DNA of 5,372 nucleotides from JACKJA01 sp050297015 (GTDB lineage: Bacteria; Pseudomonadota; Alphaproteobacteria; Micavibrionales; Micavibrionaceae). This document shows positions 4,592 through 5,372 of this stretch, in pieces (the stretch's first letter is position 1; every line of letters begins with the position of its first letter). The DNA is taken from the NCBI GenBank assembly GCA_050297015.1, contig JBNKRZ010000035.1:1-5372 (forward strand), written 5' to 3'. Below the pieces are notes generated by a model, which saw nothing but the letters and a program-made list of their open reading frames with translations, did no database searches and was not told where the DNA came from. Position numbers and translations under genes: made by a program.

Positions 4592-5263
4592 GTGGTGCCT
4601 GGATTGGATTTATTAACAGCTTCGTCTTTGCTGCTCATGACCGGGGCACAAGGCGTAAATTGCAGCGCGGCGGAAGTCATCCGGGTCAACATCAACCCCA
4701 AAACGGAAAATATCCGCTATGATTATTCCCACTCATCCACAACTCTGGCAAACAAAGGCAGTGATACGACATCGCCCTACGCACCGGATGCGGATGTGAG
4801 CACCGGCGGTCTGCGGGAGGATCACCCCGTCACAGCGCTCCGGATATCGTGGCAAAGCATGACATATCCCCATCTGGGCGTCGCGTGCCTGTCTTTTGAC
4901 GAGATAACGCTTGATATCAAGCTCAGCCCCGTCATCTACGTTGCGCGCGAATACAAAAACAAGCCGCGGTGTAAAAACCGGATTTTGGAGCACGAACACA
5001 AGCACGTCAAAGTCGACCGCGCGGTTGTCAACAAATATGCGCCCCTGATGGGGCAAGCCATCAAAAAGGCTGTCGATTCACTGGGGATACTTGGACCTTA
5101 TAAGGCCGAAGACCTCCCCGCCGTGCGGGAAAAGCTGAACACCTATATCCAAAACGCGGCCACCTCCTATAACACCCAGATGGAAGCGGAAATGCTCCAC
5201 CGCCAGAGCGAAGTCGACTCCCTCAAAGAATACGAAGCCGTTTCCGCCGTTTGTAATCATTAA
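4592..5263 (+). CDS. HExxH putative metalloprotease, possibly secreted (DUF922-like)
   Basis: The 223-residue product carries H134-E135-H-K-H138, an HExxH zinc-binding motif, followed by D142. It resembles predicted secreted Zn-dependent proteases of the DUF922 kind, but this assignment is by pattern only. A hydrophobic stretch at about residues 7-17 (LLTASSLLLMT) could be a signal peptide, yet the N-terminus has no Lys or Arg and C24 is not in a lipobox, so export is uncertain. C99 and C127 could form a disulfide if exported. Residues 150-215 look helical. The start is GTG at 4592 with GGAAGGG (4575-4581) 10 bases upstream; no ATG or TTG start lies between the upstream in-frame TAA (4562) and this GTG. 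A second GTG at 4595 is the alternative start. The gene is divergent from yggT-folD and has its own extended -10 promoter. Substrate unknown. Confidence 0.75.
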   Translation: MVPGLDLLTASSLLLMTGAQGVNCSAAEVIRVNINPKTENIRYDYSHSSTTLANKGSDTTSPYAPDADVSTGGLREDHPVTALRISWQSMTYPHLGVACLSFDEITLDIKLSPVIYVAREYKNKPRCKNRILEHEHKHVKVDRAVVNKYAPLMGQAIKKAVDSLGILGPYKAEDLPAVREKLNTYIQNAATSYNTQMEAEMLHRQSEVDSLKEYEAVSAVCNH

Positions 5264-5300
5264 CCGCCCCGGCATTTGCCCTCTCTCCGCCCCTCTCTTT

Positions 5301-5320
5301 CCGTCATTCCGAAGCGCGCC
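5301..5320 (+). repeat. Partial left end of the dispersed REP-like repeat
   Basis: CCGTCATTCCGAAGCGCGCC matches the first bases of the adjacent full element (CCGTCATTGCGAGG) and then diverges. It lies exactly 20 bases before that element, giving a tandem pair of repeat heads. It may be a truncated earlier insertion. Confidence 0.45.
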
Positions 5321-5372
5321 CCGTCATTGCGAGGAGGTCTTTCTTTAGACCGACGCGGCAATCCAGAAGTTC
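5321..5372 (+). repeat. Dispersed REP-like repeat, plus orientation, at window end
   Basis: The copy begins CCGTCATTGCGAGG and ends GGCAATCCAGAAGTTC at the window edge; it may continue. It carries an internal hairpin, GGTCT (5336-5340) and AGACC (5347-5351) with a 6-base loop, plus the end pair ATTGC/GCAAT. The opposite-strand relative at 142-180 shares the ends but has a different centre. The gene-free stretch from 5264 to the window end contains nothing else recognisable. Confidence 0.8.

Noticed and set aside
4592..4663. Lipoprotein signal at C24
   Set aside because: The residues before the cysteine are G-V-N, which do not fit the lipobox, and the N-terminus has no positive charge.

Overview
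The window looks like a chromosomal segment of an alphaproteobacterium of moderate GC content. The main support is a 482-residue isocitrate dehydrogenase of the long Rickettsia/Thermus type and a yggT-folD gene pair. Several copies of a short dispersed repeat that begins CGTCATTGCGAGG and ends GCAATCCAGA also occur. No sequence search was possible, so the lineage within the Alphaproteobacteria stays open.

Layout: bases 1-371 hold no gene. They contain an 8-bp tandem repeat, two copies of an 18-bp sequence 198 bp apart, a composite dispersed repeat and a pyrimidine-rich tandem tract. icd follows on the plus strand (372-1820). A remnant of the dispersed repeat lies just after it. Next come two minus-strand genes of uncertain function: a small helical protein with an ankyrin-like start (1889-2251), and a cytosolic-looking protein with a zinc-peptidase HExxH motif (2332-3228). 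The latter has its own near-consensus promoter and a 15-bp palindrome at the predicted transcription start. Then yggT (4167-4463) and folD (3291-4142) form a tight minus-strand pair. A divergent intergenic region with a 13-bp palindrome and an extended -10 promoter separates them from a plus-strand gene for a second, unrelated HExxH protein that may be exported (4592-5263). The window ends in a tandem pair of dispersed-repeat heads.

Function: icd (TCA cycle) and folD (one-carbon folate metabolism) are housekeeping genes, and yggT is a conserved small membrane protein. The genes at 1889-3228 look like accessory material between conserved genes. The more notable points are icd coenzyme-site residues that resemble NAD-dependent rather than NADP-dependent enzymes, the promoter/palindrome arrangement before the HETTH protein, and two different HExxH proteins in about 3 kb. 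None of these proves a new system; the HETTH gene with its control region is the best candidate for follow-up.
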